Assembly: GCA_030433415.1 (NCBI GenBank)
Contig: JAUIMF010000006.1
Span: forward strand, 1 to 64,000
Length of the DNA stretch: 64,000 bases
Direction: 5' to 3'
Source of the DNA: Gammaproteobacteria bacterium
Lineage (GTDB): Bacteria; Pseudomonadota; Gammaproteobacteria; Pseudomonadales; Halieaceae
A program made the translations under genes and the position numbers. Shown here piece after piece: positions 1 through 8,883 of this stretch (its first letter is position 1; each line of letters opens with the position of its first letter). Under the pieces are notes generated by a model. That model ran no database searches, had not been told where the DNA came from, and saw only the letters and a program-made list of their open reading frames with translations.

Positions 1-396
1 GCCCAGGGCCTGTTCAATCGTCAGCAGTTCGTCTTCACGGTAGCGTACGCGACGGCTGAGCAGTACCGTTCCCAGGGCTTCGCCATCCAGATTGAGTTCG
101 TACTGGGCGCTGTGCAGCGCCTTGTCGCCGAGGGTCATCGGTGACGCGTCGGTGCCGGGCAGGTAGGTCACGCCGTCGGCGAGGCCGAGATCCCTTGCCC
201 AGCGATTGAAGTGCTGGACCAGTTCGCCGGTGTTGGTGCACCCCACGAGTCGCTGCAACAACAGCAACTGCTGTTCTGGGCCTGCGTAATGTTGCTCCAG
301 ATCCGGTACCAGGGCGGAGTGGGGCTGGGCGCCTGAGGTTGCAGCGCGGCCGTAGTTGTCGCGATCACTGCTATTGAATGGGATGACTTTTTTCAT
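1..396 (-). CDS. Probable GGDEF-type signalling protein, 5' part only (cut by window edge)
   Basis: The frame is open from an ATG at 396 to the window edge (132 codons), so only the N-terminus is visible. It begins MKKVIPFNSSDRDNYG and is rich in Leu/Gln, with stretches such as LLLLQRLVGCTNTGELVQHF. It ends in RYREDELLTIEQALG, which looks like the sensor segment and linker before a GGDEF domain. The GGDEF domain itself is outside the window, so the function is inferred. An AGAGG ribosome site lies 9 nt before the ATG and a near-perfect sigma-54 promoter lies at 455-470, which places the gene in the flagellar regulon. It lies downstream of flgMN in the same orientation. Confidence 0.5.
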   Translation of the reverse strand, partial: MKKVIPFNSSDRDNYGRAATSGAQPHSALVPDLEQHYAGPEQQLLLLQRLVGCTNTGELVQHFNRWARDLGLADGVTYLPGTDASPMTLGDKALHSAQYELNLDGEALGTVLLSRRVRYREDELLTIEQALG

Positions 397-454
397 GGTC
401 TTTGCCTCTGTCCGCCGCCGCTTTGACGCTGGCGCGTTGGTTCACAGAGTAAAT

Positions 455-470
455 TGCAAAGGCCGTGCCA
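455..470 (-). promoter_or_regulatory. Sigma-54 promoter of the GGDEF-type gene
   Basis: On the minus strand the site reads TGGCACG-N4-TTGCA, with the GG and GC elements 10 bp apart: a full match to the RpoN consensus. The predicted start of transcription is near 444, giving a leader of about 48 nt before the ATG at 396. Confidence 0.8.
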
Positions 471-616
471 TGTTTTTTAACAGCATATAGCAACATAATC
501 GCCGTTTTTTATCGAAATATTGGCGAAGTTCGGATTTCTGACGGTTTTCCGGCGGCTTTTTGACGGCGGCACATGGCAACAACTTGCCGCTACCACCGAC
601 CCGTTATTGATGGCGC

Positions 617-1087
617 TCAGGCTTTGCCGAGGGTGCGGCTGTCGCTGTGGTGTTCCCGCGCACCGCTGAGGGAGTAAATATCGGCGCTGTCTTCGCGCCG
701 CAGAACGTCGAGGGCGCTGCGCGCGTGTTCCTGCAGGCGAACGATCAGACCGCCGTTGCGGCGGTTGTTGTCCTGGCATGCTCGGGCAAGACTAGCGAGT
801 CGATGTTGCAGATCGCCGGCGTTTCTCTCGGCGTCACAATGGGCCACCAGCTCTGACAGCGCCATATCGGCAGGAAGCCCCAGTTGCGCCATCCACGTCA
901 GGCGCTGCGCCTGCTGTAGCCGATGTTGCTCTACGGCCGCGTTTTTTGCAGTGGTGGCTGCTTCAAGATCGGCGGGTTGGTTCCCCAACAGGGCGCTGTG
1001 CTCCTGCTCAAGGGCCGTACTGAGTGCTTCAAGGGTCTCAAGCTCTGCGGTGAGCAGTGTTTCGAGGGTGGTCGCCGTGTCGTTCAT
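617..1087 (-). CDS. flgN: FlgN, flagellar export chaperone for FlgK and FlgL
   Basis: The 156-residue protein is almost entirely helical and rich in Leu, Ala, Glu and Gln, as expected for FlgN. It contains TLETLLTAELETLEALSTALEQ near the N-terminus and RNGGLIVRLQEHARSALDVL toward the C-terminus. FlgN binds the C-termini of the hook-filament junction proteins in the cytosol and brings them to the export gate. Its clients flgK and flgL are in this window. It follows flgM by about 40 bp on the same strand, in the flgA-flgM-flgN order known from Pseudomonas. The assignment rests on composition, length and context. Confidence 0.85.
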   Translation of the reverse strand: MNDTATTLETLLTAELETLEALSTALEQEHSALLGNQPADLEAATTAKNAAVEQHRLQQAQRLTWMAQLGLPADMALSELVAHCDAERNAGDLQHRLASLARACQDNNRRNGGLIVRLQEHARSALDVLRREDSADIYSLSGAREHHSDSRTLGKA

Positions 1088-1129
1088 GGGTGCTCAGCAG
1101 CGCCTGCCAGCGAGGCGCCTCCCGAGGCG

Positions 1130-1450
1130 TCAGCCAAGCTCGCGCTCGCTCTGCAGCAGGTTGTTGACGATGCGGTCCGTGTCGATCTCATAGCTGCCAT
1201 TGTCGATGGCCTGGCGAATGCTGTCTACGCGGGCCTGATCGATGCCAGGAAGCTCACGTAGCTGTGATTCAAGGGAGAACAGGTCGGCGGCGGTCTGGGT
1301 AAACGACACGGATTCACCACGACCGTCGGCATCGCCGCTTCTCGCGGCGCCGGATGCAGAGCCGCGCTCCACCTCCTGGCTGCGCCGTGTGCCCTGGTCC
1401 AGCTCGCTGCGCTGGGGCCTGACGCCGAGATTGTTGTCGATAGGGTTCAT
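1130..1450 (-). CDS. flgM: FlgM, anti-sigma-28 factor
   Basis: FlgM holds FliA inactive until it is exported through the finished hook-basal body. The C-terminal half (VDSIRQAIDNGSYEIDTDRI followed by VNNLL) is the typical FlgM sigma-28-binding helix region. The disordered N-terminus begins MNPIDNNLGV. I place the start at 1450 (106 residues) rather than the upstream 1477, because FlgM proteins begin at this conserved segment. A strong FliA promoter lies at 1517-1543, so FliA activates its own inhibitor. FliA is encoded at 40058. Confidence 0.9.
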   Translation of the reverse strand: MNPIDNNLGVRPQRSELDQGTRRSQEVERGSASGAARSGDADGRGESVSFTQTAADLFSLESQLRELPGIDQARVDSIRQAIDNGSYEIDTDRIVNNLLQSERELG

Positions 1451-1516
1451 GGTTGTATGTCCCGGTGCGGTGGCCATTTTTGACCTGCCCGCATCAAACG
1501 TATCTTCGTTGACCTG

Positions 1517-1543
1517 TTAGCGGCAAATTGCAGCAAAAGTTTA
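1517..1543 (-). promoter_or_regulatory. FliA (sigma-28) promoter of flgM
   Basis: On the minus strand the sequence is TAAA-N15-GCCGCTAA, one base from the consensus TAAA-N15-GCCGATAA. The same variant -10 element is used before fliC. It lies about 65 bp upstream of the flgM start. Confidence 0.85.
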
Positions 1544-1583
1544 GCACGCGCCGCCACCTTCGTTTTGTGAGCCAATCCCATAG

Positions 1584-2333
1584 CTAAGGAATGCGCACAC
1601 TGCCGTCGGCCAGAATGACGCCTTCTACGCGGCGGCCCGACCTCAGGTTGGTGACTACGAGGCGATCTCCCTGCGCTCCGCTGCCCATGGCTTTGCCCTG
1701 CATGCGCACTTCAAGCCCGCCACCACCAGCGACCAGGGTGACCGTCTGGCCACGGCTCACCAGTTCGGGATGATCGACCTGCCCGTAGCGCAAGCTTGCG
1801 CCGGCGGGAAGCGGTCGCGTGAGTTCCATGCCCACGGCGAGTTCCTTGTCCAGAATCAGGTCAGCGGCGCGCTGGGTGATGCGCCGACGGGTCACCTCCA
1901 GATCCGCCTCGCTGATGATGGCGCCGCGGGGAAGCGGTTTGCGCAGCACCGGGAGCTCCACCGCGGCGCTGACATCAGCGCGCAGGTAAAGCGTCCACGG
2001 CACCGTGCCGGCACAGCTTACGCCGTAACTCACGGGACCGAGCACCCGACCCGCGTGGGGGCGGACGATCTCCAGGGGTACGTCACATTGCGCGGGTTTG
2101 AGGCGGCGGTCGAGGGGGCGAACCCTGACTTCCACTTCATCCAGGCCTTCGGCCAGCGCAGCGTCGAGCGCTGCCATCTCGGCGGTGGCCAGAATGTCGC
2201 TGTGGGGGTGTACTGCTTGAGCGGCGGCAACCGCCGCAGGCGCGCCAAGGGCGATGATCAGCGCGGCTACCGTCAGCCCGCTATGAACCGCGGTGGAACG
2301 GCTCCTGGTGAATGCAAATCTGCTGTGCGTCAT
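1584..2333 (-). CDS. flgA: FlgA, periplasmic P-ring assembly chaperone
   Basis: The 249-residue protein starts with a hydrophobic stretch around residues 20-38 that fits a Sec signal peptide. It carries the SAF-type domain of FlgA: LPRGAIISEADLEVTRRRI in the middle, followed by LPAGASLRYGQVDHPELVSRG. The C-terminal beta region ends VVTNLRSGRRVEGVILADG. FlgA escorts FlgI into the P ring in the periplasm. It is divergent from flgB and has its own sigma-54 promoter at 2379-2394. The length is normal for the family. Confidence 0.93.
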   Translation of the reverse strand: MTHSRFAFTRSRSTAVHSGLTVAALIIALGAPAAVAAAQAVHPHSDILATAEMAALDAALAEGLDEVEVRVRPLDRRLKPAQCDVPLEIVRPHAGRVLGPVSYGVSCAGTVPWTLYLRADVSAAVELPVLRKPLPRGAIISEADLEVTRRRITQRAADLILDKELAVGMELTRPLPAGASLRYGQVDHPELVSRGQTVTLVAGGGGLEVRMQGKAMGSGAQGDRLVVTNLRSGRRVEGVILADGSVRIP

Positions 2334-2378
2334 AAATCTGTCGCTCTGAGGCGATTTTCAGCTCTTGCCGGGTGTGGC

Positions 2379-2394
2379 AGCACTTTTCGTGCCA
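2379..2394 (-). promoter_or_regulatory. Sigma-54 promoter of flgA
   Basis: The minus strand reads TGGCACG-N4-GTGCT with GG and GC 10 bp apart. A second, weaker GG-N10-GC match (TGGCATG-N4-TGGCA) overlaps it at 2390-2405. The region also holds an inverted repeat GTGGCA/TGCCAC. The predicted leader is about 35 nt. Confidence 0.65.
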
Positions 2395-2522
2395 CAAGCA
2401 TGCCAGCTCACCCACCGCCGAGAGGGGCCCAGAGAGGCAAGCCTTGCCGCCGGGGTTGCCGCTTGCCGCTTTTTTTTGCCCATATTTAAATTAACTAATT
2501 GAATTTATTGAATAAATTAAGT

Positions 2523-2538
2523 TGGCACGCTGTTTGTA
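2523..2538 (+). promoter_or_regulatory. Sigma-54 promoter of the flgB operon
   Basis: The site reads TGGCACG-N4-TTGTA with correct 10-bp spacing. The -12 element has GT in place of GC. It sits about 105 bp before flgB in the 309-bp flgA-flgB gap. That gap otherwise holds an AT-rich stretch near 2485-2520 and the flgA promoter. Confidence 0.65.
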
Positions 2539-2642
2539 TAAGCAGTAGCAACAGCCTGGCCTGCCGCTTGACCGGCGCTGACCGCAGGCAAACGAGGCAA
2601 CAAAATTTAAACGAGTCAGACGAAGGAAGAGACGTAGACGTT

Positions 2643-3038
2643 ATGGGACCGCTGGACAGCGCATTGGGTGTTTCGCCACAGGTACTGGCGCTTCGTGCCA
2701 AACGCACGGAGTTGTTGAGCGCGAATATCGCGAATACCAATACACCAGGCTACAAGGCCCGGGATATTGATTTTGCCGCGGCCATGAAAAACGCGACAGG
2801 CGTCCAGCAGGCCATGACCCGTACCAATGACCTCCATCTGAACGCAAGCGGTGGCATGGGCGCCGACGCAGAGCTCCTGTACCGGATTCCCAGCCAGCCC
2901 TCGCTGGACGGCAATACGGTCGAGAGCCAGCGGGAACATGCCCAGTTCATGGACAACGCCATTCGCTACCAGGCGAGCCTCGGTTTTCTTGATGGCCGCA
3001 TCAAGAGTCTCCGCACAGCCATTCGTGGCCAGGTGTAA
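2643..3038 (+). CDS. flgB: FlgB, proximal rod protein
   Basis: This 131-residue protein carries the rod signature near residues 20-35, with SANIANTNTPGYKARDIDF. It ends in a helix (YQASLGFLDGRIKSLRTAIR) that packs with the N-terminus, as in all axial proteins. FlgB links the MS ring to the rod. The start at 2643 follows an AAGGAAGAG ribosome site. The frame is open farther upstream, but those residues do not resemble FlgB. It is the first gene of flgBCDEFGHIJKL and lies 11 bp before flgC. Confidence 0.95.
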   Translation: MGPLDSALGVSPQVLALRAKRTELLSANIANTNTPGYKARDIDFAAAMKNATGVQQAMTRTNDLHLNASGGMGADAELLYRIPSQPSLDGNTVESQREHAQFMDNAIRYQASLGFLDGRIKSLRTAIRGQV

Positions 3039-3049
3039 GGAAGAGCATC

Positions 3050-3472
3050 ATGAGTTTGTTTACCGCCATTGACGTCGCCGCCACCTCCCTGGAGGCCCAG
3101 AGCGTTCGCCTGAACACCATTTCGTCAAATCTGGCGAATGCCAACACGGTCAGCAGTAGCGACGCGGAAGCCTATCGCGCCCAGTACCCGGTGTTCGAAA
3201 CCATCTACAACGAGATGACGGCGAACGGTGAGGGCGCGAGCGCCGGCGTCCAGGTGACTGAAATCGTCCAGTCCGAGCTTCCTGCACGTCGGGAATATGC
3301 GCCCACGCATCCGATGGCCGATGACCAGGGTTTTATCTACCGCCCCGCAATCAACAGCATTGAAGAAGTGGCCAACATGATGGAGGCCTCACGGTCCTAT
3401 CAGGACGCCATCGAAGCGATGAACACCGCCAAGCAAATGATAATGCGCACCCTGACGCTGGGTCGCGGATAG
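3050..3472 (+). CDS. flgC: FlgC, proximal rod protein
   Basis: The 140-residue protein has the axial N-terminal motif VRLNTISSNLANANTVSSS. Its C-terminus is SYQDAIEAMNTAKQMIMRTL, typical of FlgC. It polymerises with FlgB, FlgF and FlgG to form the rod. An AAGGAAGAG ribosome site precedes the ATG. The length is close to that of other FlgC proteins (about 135-147). Confidence 0.96.
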   Translation: MSLFTAIDVAATSLEAQSVRLNTISSNLANANTVSSSDAEAYRAQYPVFETIYNEMTANGEGASAGVQVTEIVQSELPARREYAPTHPMADDQGFIYRPAINSIEEVANMMEASRSYQDAIEAMNTAKQMIMRTLTLGRG

Positions 3473-3484
3473 GAGTTATAACGA

Positions 3485-4177
3485 ATGGAAACCGCATCCC
3501 TGGCCGAGCTTTTTCCCAATACCAGTGCGACCACAACCGCTGGCGCCAATTCCGTTGAGGATCTGGGCTCGGATGATTTTCTTGCGCTGATGGTGGCGCA
3601 GCTTGAGAACCAGGATCCCACCTCACCCATGGATAACATGCAGTTCATCGCGCAGCTGGCGCAGTTCGGTACCGTGTCTGGCGTGCAGGAGCTCAATGAA
3701 GGCTTCTCCAGCCTTGCGGCAGCGATGTCGGGCAATCAGGCCCTGCAGGCGGCATCGCTGGTCGGTCGCGATGTGGTGACGGATACGAATGTTGGCACGC
3801 TGCGTGAGGGGATTGATGCGGATGGTGAACCCGCTGCGATCCTCGATGCCACCGTGGATTTCGACGGTGCCGCTAGTGGCGGCACGCTCTATGTACAGGA
3901 TATGACCGGTCGACTGGTCTTCAGCACGGCTCTGCCGCCCGCCGATGGCGAGCTGAAAGTCCGCTGGGATGGTCGCGACAACCAGGGCACGTTGATGCCC
4001 GCCGGTCAGTACCGTATTTCCGCCGAGGCGCTGGTCAATGGCCAGAACCAGGGCGTATCTGTGTATGCGCACCAGCAGGTGCAGTCCGTGGCCGTAGAAG
4101 GTGCCACGGGTGAGGTCACCCTCGAACTCGTTGGAGGTGACGAAGTCACCATCGACGAAGTCAAAGCTTTTCTCTAA
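3485..4177 (+). CDS. flgD: FlgD, hook cap (hook assembly scaffold)
   Basis: The 230-residue protein begins with the conserved FlgD export and capping region (residues 20-60), including DFLALMVAQLENQDPTSPMD. The C-terminal half has the beta-rich fold with GRLVFSTALPPADGELKVRW and DNQGTLMPAGQYRISAEAL, the FlgD Ig-like domain. FlgD caps the growing hook and is replaced by FlgK when the hook is complete. It lies 12 bp after flgC with its own ribosome site (AGGAG). Confidence 0.95.
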   Translation: METASLAELFPNTSATTTAGANSVEDLGSDDFLALMVAQLENQDPTSPMDNMQFIAQLAQFGTVSGVQELNEGFSSLAAAMSGNQALQAASLVGRDVVTDTNVGTLREGIDADGEPAAILDATVDFDGAASGGTLYVQDMTGRLVFSTALPPADGELKVRWDGRDNQGTLMPAGQYRISAEALVNGQNQGVSVYAHQQVQSVAVEGATGEVTLELVGGDEVTIDEVKAFL

Positions 4178-4207
4178 CCGCCGTACCCGTCCCGAAGGAG
4201 AGTCTCC

Positions 4208-5482
4208 ATGACATTCAGTACTGCCATCTCAGGGATCAACGCCGCTAACGCAGATCTGGGCGTGATCTCCAATAACATTGCCAACGCCTCTACGACGGGT
4301 TTCAAGTCTTCCCGTGCAGAGTTCGCCGACGTGTACGCGAGCAGCTTGCTCGGTGCGGGGGCTAACGCCATCGGTAAGGGGGTCAGCCTGGCGTCGGTGA
4401 CCCAGGAGTTTGCCCAGGGCAATATTACCTTTACCAACAACTCCCTTGATCTGGCGATCAACGGCGCGGGCTTCTTCTCGCTCAGCGTCGAAGGCGCGAT
4501 TGAGTACACCCGCGCCGGGAGCTTCCAGGTGGACCGCGAGGGCTTTCTGGTGACCAACCAGGGCGCACGTCTGCAGGGTTTTCAGGTGGATTCGCTGGGC
4601 GATATCACCGGCCAGTTGGGTGACTTGCAGATCGACCGGTCGCTGATCGATCCGAACCAGACCAGCTCGGTGGAACTCACCACCAACCTCGATTCCCGCG
4701 AAGTCTCGCCGGGCACGGGTTTCGCGACGGGTGGCCCCTACGATGCCTTCGCCGCGCCCCCCACCGCGCCCAACCCCATTGATTTCAACGCCACCACGTC
4801 TACCACGATCTACGACAGCCTGGGTAACCCCCACGTGTTGAGCCTGTACTACGTGAAGACGGCGACGTCGAATGAGTGGGAAGTGTATTCCCTCATCGAC
4901 GGCCAGAGCCAGAACGCCGGTGCGCCGGTGTTGCTCGAGTTCACGTCTGACGGCCAGTTTGATCCTGCCTCGGCGACGGATGTGGCGATCACAGGTTGGA
5001 TTCCCATCGATGGTGCCGGCGTGCCCAACGGCGCGGCCACCCAGGATTTCAACATCGACCTGGTGCAGACCACACAGTTTGGTGCCGACTTTGCCGTGTC
5101 GAGCGTGATCCAGGATGGTTTCAGCGCTGGTCAGCTGCGCGGCCTTGAGATCGACGAAACCGGTGTGGCGTTTGCGCGTTACACCAATGGTGAATCCCGG
5201 GCCCTGGGGCAGGTCGCCCTGGCGTCCTTCAACAACCAGAACGGTCTGCAGCCTATTGGTGACACGAACTGGGTAGAAACGTTTTCCTCGGGATCGCCCA
5301 ATGTGGGTGAGCCCGGCACCTCGGGTCTCGGCGCGATTCAGTCCGCCGCGCTTGAGGACTCCAACGTTGAGATTACCCAGGCGCTGGTGGACCTGATCAT
5401 TGCCCAGCGCAACTTCCAGGCGAATGCGCAGGTGATTCAGTCCAACGACGCGATCACCCAGACCGTGATCAACCTGCGGTAA
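4208..5482 (+). CDS. flgE: FlgE, hook protein
   Basis: FlgE forms the universal joint between rod and filament. The 424-residue protein starts with [20 protein letters not shown] and [10 protein letters not shown]. It ends with [20 protein letters not shown] and [17 protein letters not shown], both diagnostic for FlgE/FlgF/FlgG-type axial proteins. Its length (about 400 in enterobacteria) and its place after flgD fix it as FlgE. The ribosome site is GAAGGAG about 7 nt before the ATG. Confidence 0.96.
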   Translation: MTFSTAISGINAANADLGVISNNIANASTTGFKSSRAEFADVYASSLLGAGANAIGKGVSLASVTQEFAQGNITFTNNSLDLAINGAGFFSLSVEGAIEYTRAGSFQVDREGFLVTNQGARLQGFQVDSLGDITGQLGDLQIDRSLIDPNQTSSVELTTNLDSREVSPGTGFATGGPYDAFAAPPTAPNPIDFNATTSTTIYDSLGNPHVLSLYYVKTATSNEWEVYSLIDGQSQNAGAPVLLEFTSDGQFDPASATDVAITGWIPIDGAGVPNGAATQDFNIDLVQTTQFGADFAVSSVIQDGFSAGQLRGLEIDETGVAFARYTNGESRALGQVALASFNNQNGLQPIGDTNWVETFSSGSPNVGEPGTSGLGAIQSAALEDSNVEITQALVDLIIAQRNFQANAQVIQSNDAITQTVINLR

Positions 5483-5507
5483 CGCTCGGGGCAACGGGTA
5501 AGCATCG

Positions 5508-6251
5508 ATGGATCACTTTGTCTACATAGCCGCCGCGGGCGCCAAGCAGACGCAGTTTGCCCAGGCGGTCAATGCGCACAATCTGGCCAACGCCTCGACC
5601 GTCGGTTTCAAGCAGGACCTGGTGCGGGCGCAGACCATGTATCTGGTGGGTGCAGGGCAGGCAACCCGCGCTTACCACGTGATCGAGGATGCGCCACCGG
5701 ACCTGCGCGAAGGATTGCTGGAGCAGACGGGGCGCGACCTCGATATTGCCATCAATGGCGAGGGCTTCTTTGCCGTGCAGGGCCCCGACGGTGTCGAGGG
5801 CCTGACCCGTCGCGGTGATCTGCGCGTCGACGAGTTCGGTCAGTTGGTCAACGGCCAGGGTCAGGCGCTGATGGGCAACGGTGGTCCCATAGCCCTGCCA
5901 CCTTTCAGCTCTCTGTCGATAGGTGACGACGGCACCGTGTCCATCATCCCGCTTGGGGGAGCGCCCAACACGGTCGCGGTGCTGGACCGCATCAAGATGG
6001 TGAACCCGCCGCTGGCGGATCTGCGCAAGAACGAGTTCGGCATGTTTCAGGCGGGTGATGGTCTGCCGCTGGAGGCGGATGGAACGGTAAAGCTCGCGAC
6101 GGGGGCGCTGGAGTCCAGCAACGTGAACCCGGTTTCCGCCATGGTGCACATGATTGAGCTGTCCCGGCAGTTCGAGCAGTACATGAAAATGGTCAAGGTG
6201 GGTGAGGACGTCAACACGTCCAGCGCCAGCCTGATGCGCCTGCAGTCATAG
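5508..6251 (+). CDS. flgF: FlgF, distal rod-type protein
   Basis: The 247-residue protein starts [20 protein letters not shown], close to FlgF of pseudomonads, and then has [15 protein letters not shown]. The middle contains [18 protein letters not shown], the FlgE/F/G core. The C-terminus holds [20 protein letters not shown]. It is part of the rod and lies in order between flgE and flgG. Confidence 0.95.
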   Translation: MDHFVYIAAAGAKQTQFAQAVNAHNLANASTVGFKQDLVRAQTMYLVGAGQATRAYHVIEDAPPDLREGLLEQTGRDLDIAINGEGFFAVQGPDGVEGLTRRGDLRVDEFGQLVNGQGQALMGNGGPIALPPFSSLSIGDDGTVSIIPLGGAPNTVAVLDRIKMVNPPLADLRKNEFGMFQAGDGLPLEADGTVKLATGALESSNVNPVSAMVHMIELSRQFEQYMKMVKVGEDVNTSSASLMRLQS

Positions 6252-6276
6252 CGGGCGAGATACAAGGAGTAGGACA

Positions 6277-7062
6277 ATGAACCAGTCCCTGTGGATTTCA
6301 AAGACGGGTCTCGATGCCCAGCAGACAAAGATGTCGACGATCGCCAACAACCTGGCGAACGTTGGCACGACGGGCTTCAAACGCGGCCGTGCGATTTTTG
6401 AGGACCTGATTTACCAGAATGTACGGCAGGTGGGTTCCCAGACGTCGCAGCAGACGCTGTTGCCCTCAGGATTGCAGGTGGGTACGGGTACCCGCGTGGT
6501 TGCCACGGAGCGTCTGTTTACTCAGGGTAATCTGACCAAGACCGATAACGCGCTGGACATAGCGATCCAGGGCCGCGGCTTCTTCGAGATCCTGTTGCCC
6601 GACGGCACCCAGGGCTTCACGCGCGACGGCTCGTTTCAGATCAACGACCAGGGCATTGTGGTGACCTCGCAGGGCTACCAGTTACAGCCGCCCATTACGG
6701 TTCCCAACGATGCGCTTTCGGTGTCGGTAGCAGACGACGGTACCGTGTCGGTACAGCAGCCCGGCAGTGCCCAGTCCACGCAGGTCGGCAGCATTCAGCT
6801 GTCGGACTTCATTAACCCCGCCGGTCTCCAGGCCCGCGGTGGCAATCTGTTCCTGGAGTCGGGCGCCAGCGGCGCGCCACAGCCGGGTAACCCCGGTCTC
6901 AACGGCCTGGGCACGGTGACCCAGGGCTATGTTGAAAGCTCCAACGTGAACGTTGTGGAAGAACTGGTGAGCATGATCGAGACACAGCGCGCCTACGAGA
7001 TGAACTCCCGGGCGATCTCGACCGCTGACCAGATGCTCCAGTACGTGTCGAATAACCTCTGA
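6277..7062 (+). CDS. flgG: FlgG, distal rod protein
   Basis: The 261-residue protein has a typical FlgG N-terminus ([20 protein letters not shown], then [20 protein letters not shown]). Its C-terminus [20 protein letters not shown] and [12 protein letters not shown] is highly conserved in the family. FlgG forms the distal rod that passes through the P and L rings encoded just downstream. The ribosome site is AAGGAG. Confidence 0.97.
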   Translation: MNQSLWISKTGLDAQQTKMSTIANNLANVGTTGFKRGRAIFEDLIYQNVRQVGSQTSQQTLLPSGLQVGTGTRVVATERLFTQGNLTKTDNALDIAIQGRGFFEILLPDGTQGFTRDGSFQINDQGIVVTSQGYQLQPPITVPNDALSVSVADDGTVSVQQPGSAQSTQVGSIQLSDFINPAGLQARGGNLFLESGASGAPQPGNPGLNGLGTVTQGYVESSNVNVVEELVSMIETQRAYEMNSRAISTADQMLQYVSNNL

Positions 7063-7071
7063 GTCTTCGCG

Positions 7072-7755
7072 ATGAAAGCCGTCAAATCACTGCTTCTTGC
7101 ACCGCTGGTACTGGTCGGGTGCGCGGGCATTGAAGAAAAGCAGCACCCCGCCTACCTGTCCATCGAGCCCATCGAGTACCCCGAGGTTACCGTTTCCACG
7201 GCGCCGGCAACGGGGAGTCTCTACGCCGGCGCACGCAGCATGTCTCTGTTTTCTGACGTGCGCGCCATGGAGATCGGCGACATCGTAAGCGTGGTGCTGA
7301 CCGAATCGACCTCGGCGGCGAAGACTGCAGACACAGACCTGGGCAAGGGTAGTGGCGTGTCGATCACCGATCCGACCATCTTCGGTGCGCCCGTGACCAT
7401 CAATGGCCGCTACAACCTGGGCACGAGCCTGTCCTCCTCCAGCTCCTTCGAAGGCGAGGCGTCCAGTAACCAGAGCAACAGTCTTTCCGGCTCCATCGCC
7501 GTGCAGGTGTCGCGGGTTCTGCCCAACGGCAACCTGGTGATCCAGGGCGAGAAGTGGATCCAGATCAATCAAGGGGACGAGTACATCCGGCTGCGCGGCA
7601 TCATCCGCCCAGAGGACGTCAGTCCGACCAACACCGTCCCGTCCACCCTCGTGGCCGATGCCCGTATTTCCTACGGTGGCACTGGCCCCCTTAACGAAAG
7701 CAACACCCCGGGATGGCTCACGCGCTTCTTCATGAGCCCCCTGATGCCGTTCTGA
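7072..7755 (+). CDS. flgH: FlgH, L-ring lipoprotein
   Basis: The protein of 227 residues has a lipoprotein signal peptide with the lipobox LVGC; Cys17 is the expected lipidation site. The mature part contains [20 protein letters not shown] and [20 protein letters not shown], both conserved in FlgH. It forms the outer-membrane L ring around the rod. The stop overlaps possible upstream starts of flgI by a few bases. Confidence 0.96.
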   Translation: MKAVKSLLLAPLVLVGCAGIEEKQHPAYLSIEPIEYPEVTVSTAPATGSLYAGARSMSLFSDVRAMEIGDIVSVVLTESTSAAKTADTDLGKGSGVSITDPTIFGAPVTINGRYNLGTSLSSSSSFEGEASSNQSNSLSGSIAVQVSRVLPNGNLVIQGEKWIQINQGDEYIRLRGIIRPEDVSPTNTVPSTLVADARISYGGTGPLNESNTPGWLTRFFMSPLMPF

Positions 7756-7769
7756 TGAGGATGAACCCC

Positions 7770-8879
7770 ATGAGCGTAATCCGATCCCTGGTGCTCGTCC
7801 TGCTGGTGGCCGTGACCGCGGCACCCACGGAGGCTGAGCGCATCAAGGATATCGCTGGCTTTGCCGGCGTGCGCACCAACCAGTTGGTCGGCTATGGGCT
7901 GGTGGTGGGTCTGGATGGCAGCGGTGATCAGGTGATCCAGGCGCCATTTACTGTCCAGAGCCTGAAAAGCATGCTGGCGCAACTCGGTGTCAACGTGCCT
8001 GCCAACGTCAATCCGCAGCTGACGAACATCGCCGCCGTGATGGTGACGGCGGAGCTGCCACCTTTTTCCAAGCCGGGGCAGACCATCGATGTGACGGTGT
8101 CGTCCCTTGGTAACGCCAAGAGCCTGCGCGGCGGCTCGCTGCTGATGACGCCCTTGAAGGGTCCGGATGGTGAGACCTATGCGTTGGCCCAGGGCTCTCT
8201 GATCGTGAGTGGTTTTGGCGCCGAGGGCGCAGACGGTTCGAGCGTGACCGTCAATATTCCCAGCGCGGGTCGCATTCCCAATGGTGGCATTATCGAGCGC
8301 GGTGTACCCAGCCCCTTCGGGACTGCCCCGGTTATGGTGATGAACCTGAATGCACCGGACTTCACTACCGCCCAGCGCGTTGCGGCGACGATCAACGACT
8401 CCATGGGTGATGAGATTGCCCGGCCCATGGATGCGGTTTCCATCGAGGTACGAGCGCCCGCTGAGCCTTCCGCGAAAGTCGCGTTCGCGTCGATCCTGGA
8501 AAATATCGAAGTTGATCCCGCTGCCGCACCGGCCAAGGTGGTGGTGAACTCCCGTAACGGCACAATCGTGATCGGCAGCCAGGTGCGTGTGGAGCGCGCC
8601 GCAGTCGCGCACGGCAACCTCACCGTCACGATCTCTGAAAGCTATAACGTGAGTCAGCCCGGTGCCTTTGCCCGCGCCGGCGAGACCGCCATTACTCCCG
8701 AGTCGGATGTCAGCCTGGCCGAAGAAAATGCCCGCATGTTCCTGCTCGAACCCGGGATCACGTTGCAGGAGCTCGTGACCGCAGTAAACCGGGTGGGCGC
8801 GGCACCGGGTGATCTCATTGCCATTCTCGAGGCGCTGCAGCAGGCGGGCGCACTGCGCGCCCAACTGGTGGTGATCTGA
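7770..8879 (+). CDS. flgI: FlgI, P-ring protein
   Basis: FlgI forms the periplasmic P ring. The product (369 residues from 7770) has a Sec signal peptide ([20 protein letters not shown]). It then shows the family hallmarks [20 protein letters not shown] and [12 protein letters not shown], and ends with [20 protein letters not shown]. In-frame ATGs also occur at 7713, 7755 and 7761. I prefer 7770 because a GAGG sequence lies 9 nt upstream and the signal peptide begins there. Confidence 0.95.
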   Translation: MSVIRSLVLVLLVAVTAAPTEAERIKDIAGFAGVRTNQLVGYGLVVGLDGSGDQVIQAPFTVQSLKSMLAQLGVNVPANVNPQLTNIAAVMVTAELPPFSKPGQTIDVTVSSLGNAKSLRGGSLLMTPLKGPDGETYALAQGSLIVSGFGAEGADGSSVTVNIPSAGRIPNGGIIERGVPSPFGTAPVMVMNLNAPDFTTAQRVAATINDSMGDEIARPMDAVSIEVRAPAEPSAKVAFASILENIEVDPAAAPAKVVVNSRNGTIVIGSQVRVERAAVAHGNLTVTISESYNVSQPGAFARAGETAITPESDVSLAEENARMFLLEPGITLQELVTAVNRVGAAPGDLIAILEALQQAGALRAQLVVI

Positions 8880-8883
8880 CGCC

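Noticed and set aside
4229-5494. Long minus-strand frame opposite flgE (421 codons), and similar long antisense frames elsewhere
   Set aside because: They are shadows of GC-rich genes on the other strand. They have no recognisable domains.
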